From an uncultured Clostridia bacterium (lineage in GTDB: Bacteria; Bacillota; Clostridia; Christensenellales; Aristaeellaceae): a stretch of DNA of 36,774 nucleotides. The notes under the pieces are model-generated. The model did no database searches and had not been told where the DNA came from. It saw only the letters and a program-made list of their open reading frames with translations. Of this stretch, positions 17,961-27,118 are shown in pieces. Position 1 is the stretch's first letter. The number at the start of each line of letters is the position of its first letter. The stretch lies in the NCBI GenBank assembly GCA_946626395.1, contig CAMOUF010000288.1:1-36774 (forward strand). Reading direction: 5' to 3'. Position numbers and translations under genes: made by a program.

Positions 17961-19415
17961 GTGAATACTGAGCTCATTATTTTCATTATTTATCTGATAT
18001 TTACTATCGGCATCGGCGTATTTTTCCTGCTGCGCAGCAAGGGCAGCAGCGAAAAGGATTATTTCCTGGGCGGCAGAAAGATGGGGCCCTGGGTATCCGC
18101 CCTGTCCGCAGGCGCGTCGGACATGAGCGCCTGGGTGCTCATGGGCCTGCCCGCCTCCGTGTACGCCTTCGGCCTGGGCAAAACCTGGATCGCCATCGGC
18201 CTGGCCATCGGCTACACCTTGAGCTGGATCATCGAGGCCCCGCGCCTGCGCCGCTATTCCATTGCGGCCAAGGATTCCATCACCATTCCCCAGTATTTGA
18301 CCAACCGCTTCCTGTCCGCCAGCAAGGCCATGCAGGTGATCTGCGCGGCGATTTTCCTGGTGGCCTACACCATTTATGCCGCCAGCAGCATCAAGGCCTG
18401 CGGCACGCTGTTCAACACCGTGGTGGGCATTGACCCCAAAATCGCCATGTACATCGCCGCGGCGGTGATCATTTCCTATACCTTTATGGGCGGCTTCTCC
18501 GCTGTCTGCTGGACGGACTTTTTCCAGGGCATGCTGATGCTGGCCGCTTTGCTGGTGGCCCCCATTTTCGCCCTGGCCGTGGTGGAAACCGGCAATGGCG
18601 GCAGCGCCACCCTGGAGGTGGGCGAGAGCTACTGGCGTCTGTTCACCGATTGGAAGGACGTGCTCTCCGGCCTGGGCTGGGGCCTGGGCTACTTCGGCAT
18701 GCCCCACATCATCATCCGCTTTATGTCCGTGCGCTCTGACAAGGACATTCACAAGAGCGCCAAAATCGGCATTACCTGGACGCTGCTGATTCTGTCCTTC
18801 GCCGTGGTCTCCGCCATCGTGGGCCGGATGCTGCTGGGCGAAATCGAGGACAGCTCCACCGTGTTCATTCAGATGGTGCGCCGCATTTTCCCGCCCGTCA
18901 TCAGCGGCATTCTTTTGTCCGCCATCCTGGCCGCCAGCATGTCCACCGCGGACAGCCAATTGCTGGCCAGCGCCTCCGCCTTTGCCAGCGACGTTTATAA
19001 GCCCATTCTCCGCAAGGGCAAGGCCAGCGACAAGGAAATGTTCTGGATCGGCCGTCTGGTGGTGCTGACCATCGCCATTGTGGCGCTGCTGATTGCCTCC
19101 AACCCCAACAGCGGCACCATCATGGGCCTGGTGGAAAACGCCTGGGGCGTGTTCGGCGCAGCCTTTGGCCCCGTGATTCTGCTCAGCCTGTTCTGGCGCA
19201 GGCTCACCTTCTCCGGCGCTGTGGCCGGCATCGTGGCGGGCGCGGCGGTGGATATCCTGTGGCTGGCCTTCCTGGGCAGCTTCGGCCTGTATGAAATCAT
19301 CCCCGGCTTCCTGTGCGGCCTGGCTGCTTCCGTGATCGTGTCCCTGCTGAGCAAGGCCCCCGCCAAAGAAGTGACCGATATTTTCGACCGGGTCTCCGCC
19401 GGACAGGAATCCTGA
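17961..19415 (+). CDS. putP: Sodium/proline symporter
   Basis: SSF-family: GGRKMGPWVSALSAGASDMSAWVLMGLPASVYAFGLGKTWIAIG, SAILAASMSTADSQLLASASAFASDVYK; GTG start. Confidence 0.93.
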   Translation: MNTELIIFIIYLIFTIGIGVFFLLRSKGSSEKDYFLGGRKMGPWVSALSAGASDMSAWVLMGLPASVYAFGLGKTWIAIGLAIGYTLSWIIEAPRLRRYSIAAKDSITIPQYLTNRFLSASKAMQVICAAIFLVAYTIYAASSIKACGTLFNTVVGIDPKIAMYIAAAVIISYTFMGGFSAVCWTDFFQGMLMLAALLVAPIFALAVVETGNGGSATLEVGESYWRLFTDWKDVLSGLGWGLGYFGMPHIIIRFMSVRSDKDIHKSAKIGITWTLLILSFAVVSAIVGRMLLGEIEDSSTVFIQMVRRIFPPVISGILLSAILAASMSTADSQLLASASAFASDVYKPILRKGKASDKEMFWIGRLVVLTIAIVALLIASNPNSGTIMGLVENAWGVFGAAFGPVILLSLFWRRLTFSGAVAGIVAGAAVDILWLAFLGSFGLYEIIPGFLCGLAASVIVSLLSKAPAKEVTDIFDRVSAGQES

Positions 19416-19434
19416 TTTTCTGTTTCTCAAACAA

Positions 19435-19482
19435 GCAGCGCCTTTCTTCCCTGGCTTTCAGAGGAGAAAGGCGCTGTCTTTT
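19435..19482 (+). terminator. Rho-independent terminator downstream of putP
   Basis: AGCGCCTTTCT...AGGAGAAAGGCGCT followed by T-rich tract. Confidence 0.8.
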
Positions 19483-19511
19483 TAAATAGCTGTTTAATAA
19501 TATGCAGATAT

Positions 19512-19546
19512 TGAATAGTATTTACCTATTCCCTATTGCCTTATTT
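19512..19546. repeat. Short heptad array (TTACCTA TTCCCTA TTGCCTT) with inverted GAATAG/CTATTC
   Basis: 7-bp periodic units overlapping the stop codon of the nucleotidyltransferase gene. Confidence 0.55.
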
Positions 19547-20437
19547 TTTCCCCAAATCCCCATACAAATCCGGCTGATACACGCCCTGTTCGATCAGGGC
19601 CCGGAAGCTGGCCGTCACGGAAGCCTTATCCTCCTTATAGGTCACGCCGAACCACTGGTCGTCGGTGGGCAGAACGGAGAAGGGAACGCCCGCCTTGAGC
19701 ATTCCATCGGCGATGACGGGCAGCAGGTATTCATCTTTCTGGGGGTTGGCCATTCCAGCCAGGAACGGGGGAAAGCCATCCTTCAGCACGTCCATGAAGG
19801 CGGCGGGACAGCACCAGAAATTCATGGAAACCAGGGAATTCACGTCCAGCGCTTTTCCGTCCGCGGACGCTCCGGCTCCTTCCTTCACGATATTCTTGGT
19901 TTCGTTGATGCCGGTGAGCCGCCCTTCCGACACCGAGCAGATGCCCCGCGTTACGCCGCCGTTATCGGACAGGGTGTTTTTCAGGACATAACCCACCAGA
20001 CCGTATCTGCCCGTTTTCAGAAATTCAGCGGCCTTTTTGAAGCCGTTCCTGCCGTAATAGTCGTCAGCGTTGATCACGGCGAAGGGGCCGTCAATCAGCC
20101 CGTCGCAGGCCAGCACGGCATGGCCGGTGCCCCAGGGCTTGGCGCGTCCTTCCGGCACGGGAATGGGCACGTTGGAAAGCTCCTGGAAGGCGTATTCCAC
20201 CTGCACGTTCAGAGGCGCGCAGATCTTTTCGATCCGGCTGCCGATGCGCTCCCGGAAGTCTCCCTCGATATCATGGCGAATAATGAATATGATCTTGTCA
20301 AATCCCGCCGCGATGGCGTCGTGGATGGAATAGTCCATGATGATGTGCTGATAATCGTCCACCGGTTCCAATTGCTTGATGCCGCCCCCGAACCGGGAGC
20401 CGATGCCTGCCGCCAGGATCACAAGAGTTGTAGGCAT
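19541..20437 (-). CDS. Sugar-phosphate nucleotidyltransferase family protein
   Basis: N-terminal LVILAAGIGSRFGGGIKQLEPV NTP_transferase motif; AVINADDYYG. Confidence 0.88.
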   Translation of the reverse strand: MPTTLVILAAGIGSRFGGGIKQLEPVDDYQHIIMDYSIHDAIAAGFDKIIFIIRHDIEGDFRERIGSRIEKICAPLNVQVEYAFQELSNVPIPVPEGRAKPWGTGHAVLACDGLIDGPFAVINADDYYGRNGFKKAAEFLKTGRYGLVGYVLKNTLSDNGGVTRGICSVSEGRLTGINETKNIVKEGAGASADGKALDVNSLVSMNFWCCPAAFMDVLKDGFPPFLAGMANPQKDEYLLPVIADGMLKAGVPFSVLPTDDQWFGVTYKEDKASVTASFRALIEQGVYQPDLYGDLGKK

Positions 20438-20516
20438 AGAAAACCCTCCTTACGCTGATGAAAAACGCGCGGAAAGACACGCTGCCGCGCTGCTTCTTCT
20501 TTTTTCTGTCAATGAA

Positions 20517-20545
20517 AGTATAGGGGGAAAGGAATGATTTGTCAA
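20517..20545 (-). promoter_or_regulatory. Promoter for nucleotidyltransferase gene
   Basis: Minus-strand TTGACA-17 bp-TATACT. Confidence 0.65.
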
Positions 20546-20625
20546 GTCCATAGAAGAAGCCTATGCCAAATGGAGCTTCGATTGTAAAATTTGCTGTTTC
20601 GCCGCCGATTGCCCTCCCCGCCGCC

Positions 20626-20654
20626 TTGACGAAGAAATGGCCTTCCTGTATAAT
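20626..20654 (+). promoter_or_regulatory. Promoter for secreted cystatin-like repeat protein
   Basis: TTGACG-17 bp-TATAAT. Confidence 0.65.
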
Positions 20655-20707
20655 GAACCCGTCCCCAAATTGTAAAACCCCACGCTATCGTAAGGAGGAT
20701 ATCATAC

Positions 20708-22072
20708 ATGAAAAGGATTCTGTGCGCGCTGCTGTGCCTGTCGCTTTTATGCGGCGCGGTCCCGGCCTTTGCCGCGGGCGAAACCGAAATCGGCACCCTG
20801 GGCAATTCCCGTAGGGCTTATACCGTCACCTGCACGGTGCCCAAGCAGTATTCCCTGCTGAAAAAGCAGCCCAACAACACCACCCTGGAATGCATGCTGG
20901 CCAACAGCAGCCCCACCAAAACCAGCTATCTCTTCGCCATCTCCGTGGACGACGACTTTGCCGACGTGGAAAGCCTGGCCGATCTGGATGAGGAAACCCT
21001 TTCCGAAATGGAAAAAACCTATCAGGAACAGGGCCTGGCCGTGGTGTATAAGACCAGCAAAAACGGCATGAAGTTCATGTGCTTAAAGGAATCGGACAGC
21101 AAAAAGAACGTGTTCCCCTCCCTGGAAACCGTGTATCAGGGCTGCTATATCCAGCTGACCCTGTCCGCCGTGGAAGGCGAAATCAGCCCCATGACGGAAA
21201 AGCAGGCCCAGACCGCCATTGATTTCCTGGCCCCCCTCGTTTTCCCCCCCGCCGATCCCCTGCCCGACGAGGAAACCAACGACGATGAAGAGGAAGCCGT
21301 AACAGCGGACGAAGAAACGCCCGCTGAAATCATCGAAGAAACGCCCGCCGAATCCGCTGAAGAAACGCCCGCTGAAACCGCCGAAGAAACGGAAGCCCTC
21401 CCTGAGGCCGAAGAAGAAAATGCTGAGCCTGCCCAGGAAGCCCAGGCCCAGCCTGAAAAAGAAGAAGCCACTGCGGAAACCCTGACCCTGACCGGGGACT
21501 GGACCGTATACAGAGAGCCTCTGCAATCCCTGCTGACCGACGAGCAAAAGCAGCTGTTTGCATCCGCCGCCGACCCCATCGGCATGGATTACGAACCCGT
21601 GGCCGTTGTGGCGACCCAGGTGGTCAGCGGGCGGAATTTCGCTTTCCTCTGCCGTCAGCCCGGCGAGGAGGGAGAATGGATCATCGTGACCGTGTACAGC
21701 AGCCTGGATGGCAAGCAGGAGGTGCTGGGCGCTCATGTGCTGGCCCTGTACAATCTGGAAACACTGGTAGAAGCGCCCGAATATAACGGACTTCCGGTGC
21801 CCGGCGGGTGGAGCGTTTGGCGGCCTGAAGATGGCGCCGCGCTGCCGGAGGACGTGCAGTCCATCGTGGACAAAGCCATCGCCGGCGCCAAGCTGAACCT
21901 GTCCCCCATCGCGCTGCTGGCCACCCAGGTGGTGGCAGGCGTGAATTACAAGGTGCTGTGCGCCGGGAATAACAACGCCCTGTATGTGCTGGACGTGTAT
22001 TCCCCCCTGACCGGCAATCCCGTGGTGCTGAATCTGGAAATCCTGGATCTGCTTTCCTACGTGGGCGCGTAA
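20708..22072 (+). CDS. Secreted protein with Glu/Pro/Ala-rich linker and two tandem cystatin-like repeats
   Basis: Signal peptide MKRILCALLCLSLLCGAVPAFA; EETPAE repeats; repeat 1 GDWTVYRE...ATQVVSGRNFAFLC, repeat 2 GGWSVWRPE...ATQVVAGVNYKVLC; AAGGAGG RBS. Confidence 0.8.
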   Translation: MKRILCALLCLSLLCGAVPAFAAGETEIGTLGNSRRAYTVTCTVPKQYSLLKKQPNNTTLECMLANSSPTKTSYLFAISVDDDFADVESLADLDEETLSEMEKTYQEQGLAVVYKTSKNGMKFMCLKESDSKKNVFPSLETVYQGCYIQLTLSAVEGEISPMTEKQAQTAIDFLAPLVFPPADPLPDEETNDDEEEAVTADEETPAEIIEETPAESAEETPAETAEETEALPEAEEENAEPAQEAQAQPEKEEATAETLTLTGDWTVYREPLQSLLTDEQKQLFASAADPIGMDYEPVAVVATQVVSGRNFAFLCRQPGEEGEWIIVTVYSSLDGKQEVLGAHVLALYNLETLVEAPEYNGLPVPGGWSVWRPEDGAALPEDVQSIVDKAIAGAKLNLSPIALLATQVVAGVNYKVLCAGNNNALYVLDVYSPLTGNPVVLNLEILDLLSYVGA

Positions 22073-22092
22073 TTTTCAAGCGCCTTTTCTCT

Positions 22093-22120
22093 CCCGGCTG
22101 CGGCATGCGGCCGGGATTAT
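22093..22120 (+). terminator. Rho-independent terminator (weak T tract)
   Basis: CCCGGC...GCCGGG followed by ATTATTCT. Confidence 0.6.
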
Positions 22121-22136
22121 TCTATATTACCCACGT

Positions 22137-22170
22137 AAAAACCGCCCGGCATACAGCATGCCGAGCGGCT
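22137..22170 (-). terminator. Rho-independent terminator of pduL
   Basis: Minus strand CCGCTCGGCATGctgtATGCCGGGCGG followed by TTTTT. Confidence 0.75.
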
Positions 22171-22184
22171 GGAAAAATGAATAA

Positions 22185-22760
22185 TCAGCGAACGATTTCG
22201 CCCATGACGTTGCCGCCGCATCCGGCAGCGTTGGATTCGTCGGTGTCGATGTGCATGGCCAGGGCGTACTTGGGGCTGACGCGCACCACCACATCGCCGA
22301 AGATCAGGCTGCGGCCTTCGGTGTTCACCTTCACGGACACCACCTGCTTGTCTTCCACTTCAAACTCCTTGGCGTCTTCGGGGGTCATATGGATGTGGCG
22401 CTTGGCGGCGATGACGCCTTCGGGGCATTCCACTTCGCCGCAGGGGCCTACCAGCTTGCAGGCGCCGGAGCCAGCGATGTCGCCGGATTCACGGATGGGG
22501 GCCACACAGCCGATGGAGCGGGCGTCGGTGAGGGACAGTTCGATCTGGGTTTCGGGTCGAATGGGCCCAAGGATGCTCACGCGGGCCAGGGTCTTCTTGG
22601 GGCCGACCACGTCCACCCTTTCTTCACTGGCGAACTGGCCGGGCTGGCTCAGATACTTTTTAGGATGAAGCTCATAGCCCGCGCCGAAAAGGGTTTCCAA
22701 ATCCTTCTGGGTCACATGCACGTGACGGGCGGAGGTTTCAACGATGAATTGCTTGGCCAT
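22185..22760 (-). CDS. pduL: Phosphate propanoyltransferase (PduL-type phosphotransacylase)
   Basis: VETSARHVHVTQKDLETLFG, ARVSILGPIRPETQIELSLTDARSIG, AAKRHIHMTPEDAKEF. Confidence 0.92.
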   Translation of the reverse strand: MAKQFIVETSARHVHVTQKDLETLFGAGYELHPKKYLSQPGQFASEERVDVVGPKKTLARVSILGPIRPETQIELSLTDARSIGCVAPIRESGDIAGSGACKLVGPCGEVECPEGVIAAKRHIHMTPEDAKEFEVEDKQVVSVKVNTEGRSLIFGDVVVRVSPKYALAMHIDTDESNAAGCGGNVMGEIVR

Positions 22761-22818
22761 GGGTAATCTACCTTCTTTCCCTCTCTCCCGGCCGGGGGCC
22801 GGTGTTTTCTTCCTTTCT

Positions 22819-22846
22819 ATTATAGCAGATTTTGCTTATTTTGCAA
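22819..22846 (-). promoter_or_regulatory. Promoter for pduL
   Basis: Minus-strand TTGCAA-16 bp-TATAAT. Confidence 0.5.
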
Positions 22847-22884
22847 GGCGCAGAATGCAGGAATTACTTTTTGCGCCGGAGTTA

Positions 22885-22913
22885 TTGACAATCGCAGAGC
22901 TGCCGCATATAAT
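22885..22913 (+). promoter_or_regulatory. Consensus sigma70 promoter for MarR/ABC operon
   Basis: TTGACA-17 bp-TATAAT. Confidence 0.8.
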
Positions 22914-22922
22914 GTTAAACGG

Positions 22923-22933
22923 TTAATGATTAA
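22923..22933. promoter_or_regulatory. Candidate MarR operator TTAATGATTAA
   Basis: Perfect odd palindrome just downstream of the -10 box and upstream of the marR-family start. Confidence 0.55.
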
Positions 22934-22965
22934 ACAATTGATTTTTTCAGAAAGGAGCGCGGGAA

Positions 22966-23457
22966 ATGGATTATAAATACGCCGTGGGAGCCATGCACCG
23001 GCTGGAGCTGCTGCGGCGAATCAAAGCCCGGGAGCTGATGGCTTCCTCCGGCCTGCATCCCGGCCAGCCCCGGCTGCTGCAATTCATCTGGGATCATCCG
23101 GGCTGCACCCAAAAAGAAGCGGCGGACGACCTGGACGTGTCCCCCGCCTCGGCGGCGGCCAGCCTCAAGCGGCTGGAAAAAGCGGGCTATGTGCTGCGCA
23201 GGCCGGACGAGCAGGACGCCCGGCGAAACCGGCTTTTTATTACCCAAGAGGGCATGGAGCAAATGAAAAACAACTGCCTCAAATTTGAGCAATTGGATGC
23301 GGACATGTTTTCCGGCTTGGCGGAAGAAGAAGTGGAGGCCTTCCGGCGGGCCTGTGAAAAAATGTTCGATAATCTGGCCGATGAAACCTGCCGCCATTTG
23401 ACGGTGTTCAAATTAGCCAAACGGGCCAGAGAGGAAGAGGAGGATCTGAACAAGTGA
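22966..23457 (+). CDS. MarR-family transcriptional regulator
   Basis: wHTH: GLHPGQPRLLQFIWDHPGCTQKEAADDLDVSPASAAASLKRLEKAGYVLRRPDEQDARRNRLFITQEG. Confidence 0.9.
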   Translation: MDYKYAVGAMHRLELLRRIKARELMASSGLHPGQPRLLQFIWDHPGCTQKEAADDLDVSPASAAASLKRLEKAGYVLRRPDEQDARRNRLFITQEGMEQMKNNCLKFEQLDADMFSGLAEEEVEAFRRACEKMFDNLADETCRHLTVFKLAKRAREEEEDLNK

Positions 23458-25196
23458 AATTCAGCCGCATACTCAAAAACTATTCGGGCAAGTATGGGAA
23501 ATACCTGCTGCTGTGCCCGCTGGCCATGATCGGCGAGGTGGCCATGGAAACCACCATTCCCATGATGACCGCCAACCTGATCAACGAAGCCATTCCTTAC
23601 AGCCGGAACACCGGCGATCTTTCCCACGTGCTGCTCTATGGGGGGCTCATGGTGCTCATGGCCATCGCCTCCATGGGCTTTGGCATGCTGGGCAGCTACC
23701 TTTCCAGCAAAGGCGCTTACGGCTTTGGCCGGAACCTGCGCCAGGCGCTGTTTGAACGGGTGCAGACCTTTTCCTTTAAAAATATCGACCGCTTCTCCAC
23801 TGCCTCCCTGGTGACCCGCCTGACCACGGACGTGAACCAGATCCAGGGCACGGTGATGATGGTGGTACGCATGGCCGTGCGCTCTCCCATCATGCTGATC
23901 ATGGCCCTGGTGATGGCCCTGCGGCTCCAGCCCGCCCTGGTCACCATCCTGGCCGTGGCCATTCCCGTTCTGGCCTTCGCCATCGGCCTGATCATGAAGC
24001 TGGCCTTCCCCCGCTTTCAGATCATGATGAAAAAATACGACGCCCTGAACGCTTCCGTCCAGGAAAACCTGATTGCCATCCGCGTGGTGAAGGCCTTCGT
24101 CCGCGCCCGGCATGAAAAGGAAAAGTTTGAAGCCTCCGCCGACGACGTGACCGCCACCCAGCGGGCCGCGGAAAAGATCGTGCTGTGGAACGGCCCCATC
24201 ATGACCATCCTGATGAACGCCAGCATCGTGGCGGTATTGTATCTGGGCGGCCAACGCATCGTGGGCGGCACCATGCTGGAGGGCGACCTGAGCGCCTTCA
24301 TTACCTATATCACCCAAATCCTGATGGCGCTGATGATGCTGTCCTTCCTGTTCCTGGGCTTCGTTCTGTCCCGGGCTTCCATTGCCCGCCTGTCCGAGGT
24401 GCTGGAGGAGCAGCCCGAAATCGTGAGCCCCGATCAGCCCATTTCCACCGTGGCGGACGGCAGTATCGTGTTCGACCATGTGAATTTCTCCTACCAGGGC
24501 GACCCCAATAACCTGGTGCTGACAGACATCAACCTGCGCATCCGCTCCGGCGAAACTGTCGGCGTCATCGGCGGCACGGGCTCTGCCAAAACCACCCTGG
24601 TGTCCCTGATTCCCCGGCTGTACGATATCACCAGCGGCAGCCTGCAGGTGGGCGGCCAGGATGTGCGCAAATATGATATCCACGCCCTGCGGGACCAGGT
24701 GGCTATGGTGCTGCAAAAGAACGTGCTGTTCTCCGGCACCATCAAGGAAAACCTGCGCTGGGGCGACGAACACGCCACCGACGAGGAAATCTTCGCGGCC
24801 TGCCAGGCAGCGGCAGCGGACGATTTCATCCGCTCCTTCCCCGAGGGCTATGACACCGACCTGGGCCAGGGCGGCGTGAACGTGTCCGGCGGCCAGAAGC
24901 AGCGGCTGTGCATTGCCCGGGCGCTGCTGAAAAAGCCCAAAATCATGATCCTGGACGACGCCACCAGCGCCGTGGACACTGCCACCGACGCCCGCATCCG
25001 CCAGGCTCTGCGCACCCAGATGGCGGACACCACCAAGATCATCATCGCCCAGCGCATCACCTCCGTCATGGACGCGGACCATATCCTGGTGCTGGACGAA
25101 GGCAAGGTGGCCGACTACGGCACCCATGAGGAACTGATGCAGCGCAGCGAAATCTATCGGGAAGTGTACACTTCCCAGCAAAAGGGGGTGGCCTAA
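23454..25196 (+). CDS. ABC exporter half-transporter (degenerate-site partner)
   Basis: GGTGSAKTT Walker A variant, VSGGQKQ, IMILDDATS, IIAQR; GTGA overlap with marR stop. Confidence 0.92.
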   Translation: MKFSRILKNYSGKYGKYLLLCPLAMIGEVAMETTIPMMTANLINEAIPYSRNTGDLSHVLLYGGLMVLMAIASMGFGMLGSYLSSKGAYGFGRNLRQALFERVQTFSFKNIDRFSTASLVTRLTTDVNQIQGTVMMVVRMAVRSPIMLIMALVMALRLQPALVTILAVAIPVLAFAIGLIMKLAFPRFQIMMKKYDALNASVQENLIAIRVVKAFVRARHEKEKFEASADDVTATQRAAEKIVLWNGPIMTILMNASIVAVLYLGGQRIVGGTMLEGDLSAFITYITQILMALMMLSFLFLGFVLSRASIARLSEVLEEQPEIVSPDQPISTVADGSIVFDHVNFSYQGDPNNLVLTDINLRIRSGETVGVIGGTGSAKTTLVSLIPRLYDITSGSLQVGGQDVRKYDIHALRDQVAMVLQKNVLFSGTIKENLRWGDEHATDEEIFAACQAAAADDFIRSFPEGYDTDLGQGGVNVSGGQKQRLCIARALLKKPKIMILDDATSAVDTATDARIRQALRTQMADTTKIIIAQRITSVMDADHILVLDEGKVADYGTHEELMQRSEIYREVYTSQQKGVA

Positions 25197-25197
25197 A

Positions 25198-27102
25198 ATG
25201 CCTCCGCGCGGACCGAGAGCCATTCAAAAACCCAAGAACGCCAAAGGCACCTTCACCCGCCTGCTGGGGTATCTGAAAGCCCACCGGCTGCGGCTGATCC
25301 TGGTTTCCCTGTGTATTTTGGCCAGCACCCTGATTTCCACCACGGGCACCTACCTGATCAAGACGGTGGTGGACGATTATATCCTGCCCCTGAAGGATCA
25401 ATACCTGGCCGGGACGTCCGTGGATTTTGGCCCCTTCCTTCGGTTCCTGCTCATGCTGCTGCTCATGTACGTGGCAGGGGCCGCAGCCCAGTTTTTCTAT
25501 AACCGGATGATGATGATGGTGTCCACCTCCACCCTGAACCGCCTGCGCAAGGAAATGTTCGATCACATGGAGGATCTGCCCATCCGGTATTTTGACCAGC
25601 GCACCCACGGCGAAATCATGAGCCGCTACACCAACGACACCGATACCCTGCGGGAATTCCTCTCCCAGTCCTTCCCCCAGGCGGTGTCCTCCGCGTTCTC
25701 CATCGTGTTTTCCCTGTTCTATATGGTGCGTTTGAACGTATGGATGACGCTGCTGGTGCTGGCCCTGACGCCCCTCATGTTCTTTATCACCGCCACCATC
25801 GGCAAAAAATCCGGCGCCAATTTCGTGGCCCAGCAAAAGGCCGTGGGCGCATTGAACGGCTATATCGAAGAAACCATCGAGGGCCAGCGGGTGGTGCAGG
25901 TATTCTGCCACGAGGAAAAGGCCAAGGAAGCCTTTGAGGAAAAGAACGAAGCCGTGCGCGTGGTGGGCACCCGGGCCAATACCATCGCCAGCATGCTGGG
26001 CCCCATCATGAATAACCTGGGCCATATCACCTATGTGATCGTGGCGCTGGTGGGCGCGGTGCTGATCGTGAACAACCCCGAGGGGGCCAGCCTGGGCATG
26101 CTCATTTCCTTCCTGCCCTTTACCCGCCAGTTCAGCCAGCCCATTTCCAACCTGAGCCAGCAGTTCAACATCATCATGCAGGCCCTGGCCGGGGCGGAGC
26201 GCATCTTTGATTTGATGGACGAGCCCGTGGAAGCGGACGACGGCTACGTGACCCTGGTGCGGGCCAAGAAGGATGAACAGGGCAACATCATCGAATGCCA
26301 GGAGCGCACCGGCATGTGGGCCTGGAAGCATCCCCACAAGGCGGACGGCAGCGTCACCTACACCGAATGCAAGGGCGACGTGGTGTTTGAGAACGTAACG
26401 TTCGGCTACGTGCCTGAAAAAACCGTGCTTCACAACATTTCCCTCTACGCCCGCCCCGGGGAAAAGATCGCCTTCGTGGGCTCCACCGGCGCAGGCAAAA
26501 CCACCATTACCAACCTGATCAACCGCTTCTATGACATTCAGGGGGGCAAGATCCGCTACGACGGCATCAACATCGAAAAGATCAAGAAAGACGATCTGCG
26601 CCGTTCCCTGGGCATGGTGCTCCAGGACACCCACCTGTTCACCGGCACCGTGAAGGAAAACATCCGCTACGGCCGTCTGGACGCCACGGATGAAGACATC
26701 GTGAAGGCCGCGAAGATCGCCAACGCCGACTTCTTCATTTCCCATCTGCCCGACGGCTATGACACCATGCTCACCGGCGACGGGGCCAACCTGAGCCAGG
26801 GCCAGCGGCAGCTGCTGGCCATCGCCCGGGCCGCCGTGGCCGACCCGCCCGTGCTGATCCTGGACGAAGCCACCTCCTCCATCGACACCCGCACCGAAGC
26901 CCTGATCGAAAAGGGCATGGATGAACTGATGAAGGGCCGCACTGTGTTCGTGATCGCCCACCGGCTGTCCACCGTGCGCAATTCCCAGGCCATCATGGTG
27001 CTGGAAAACGGCGTGATCATCGAACGCGGCAACCATGAACAGCTCCTGGCCCAGCAGGGCAAGTATTACCAGCTCTATACCGGCATGTTTGAACTTTCGT
27101 AA
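25198..27102 (+). CDS. ABC exporter half-transporter (catalytic partner)
   Basis: GSTGAGKTT Walker A, LSQGQRQ, LILDEATS, VIAHR. Confidence 0.92.
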   Translation: MPPRGPRAIQKPKNAKGTFTRLLGYLKAHRLRLILVSLCILASTLISTTGTYLIKTVVDDYILPLKDQYLAGTSVDFGPFLRFLLMLLLMYVAGAAAQFFYNRMMMMVSTSTLNRLRKEMFDHMEDLPIRYFDQRTHGEIMSRYTNDTDTLREFLSQSFPQAVSSAFSIVFSLFYMVRLNVWMTLLVLALTPLMFFITATIGKKSGANFVAQQKAVGALNGYIEETIEGQRVVQVFCHEEKAKEAFEEKNEAVRVVGTRANTIASMLGPIMNNLGHITYVIVALVGAVLIVNNPEGASLGMLISFLPFTRQFSQPISNLSQQFNIIMQALAGAERIFDLMDEPVEADDGYVTLVRAKKDEQGNIIECQERTGMWAWKHPHKADGSVTYTECKGDVVFENVTFGYVPEKTVLHNISLYARPGEKIAFVGSTGAGKTTITNLINRFYDIQGGKIRYDGINIEKIKKDDLRRSLGMVLQDTHLFTGTVKENIRYGRLDATDEDIVKAAKIANADFFISHLPDGYDTMLTGDGANLSQGQRQLLAIARAAVADPPVLILDEATSSIDTRTEALIEKGMDELMKGRTVFVIAHRLSTVRNSQAIMVLENGVIIERGNHEQLLAQQGKYYQLYTGMFELS

Positions 27103-27118
27103 CAGCCAGGATATGTTA

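Noticed and set aside
17901-19430. 509-aa minus-strand ORF antisense to putP
   Set aside because: Shadow ORF with biased composition; putP motifs clear on plus strand.
23187-27036. Long minus-strand ORFs (678 and 656 aa) antisense to ABC exporter pair 2
   Set aside because: Same HGQ-rich shadow-ORF composition; the plus strand has Walker/signature motifs throughout.
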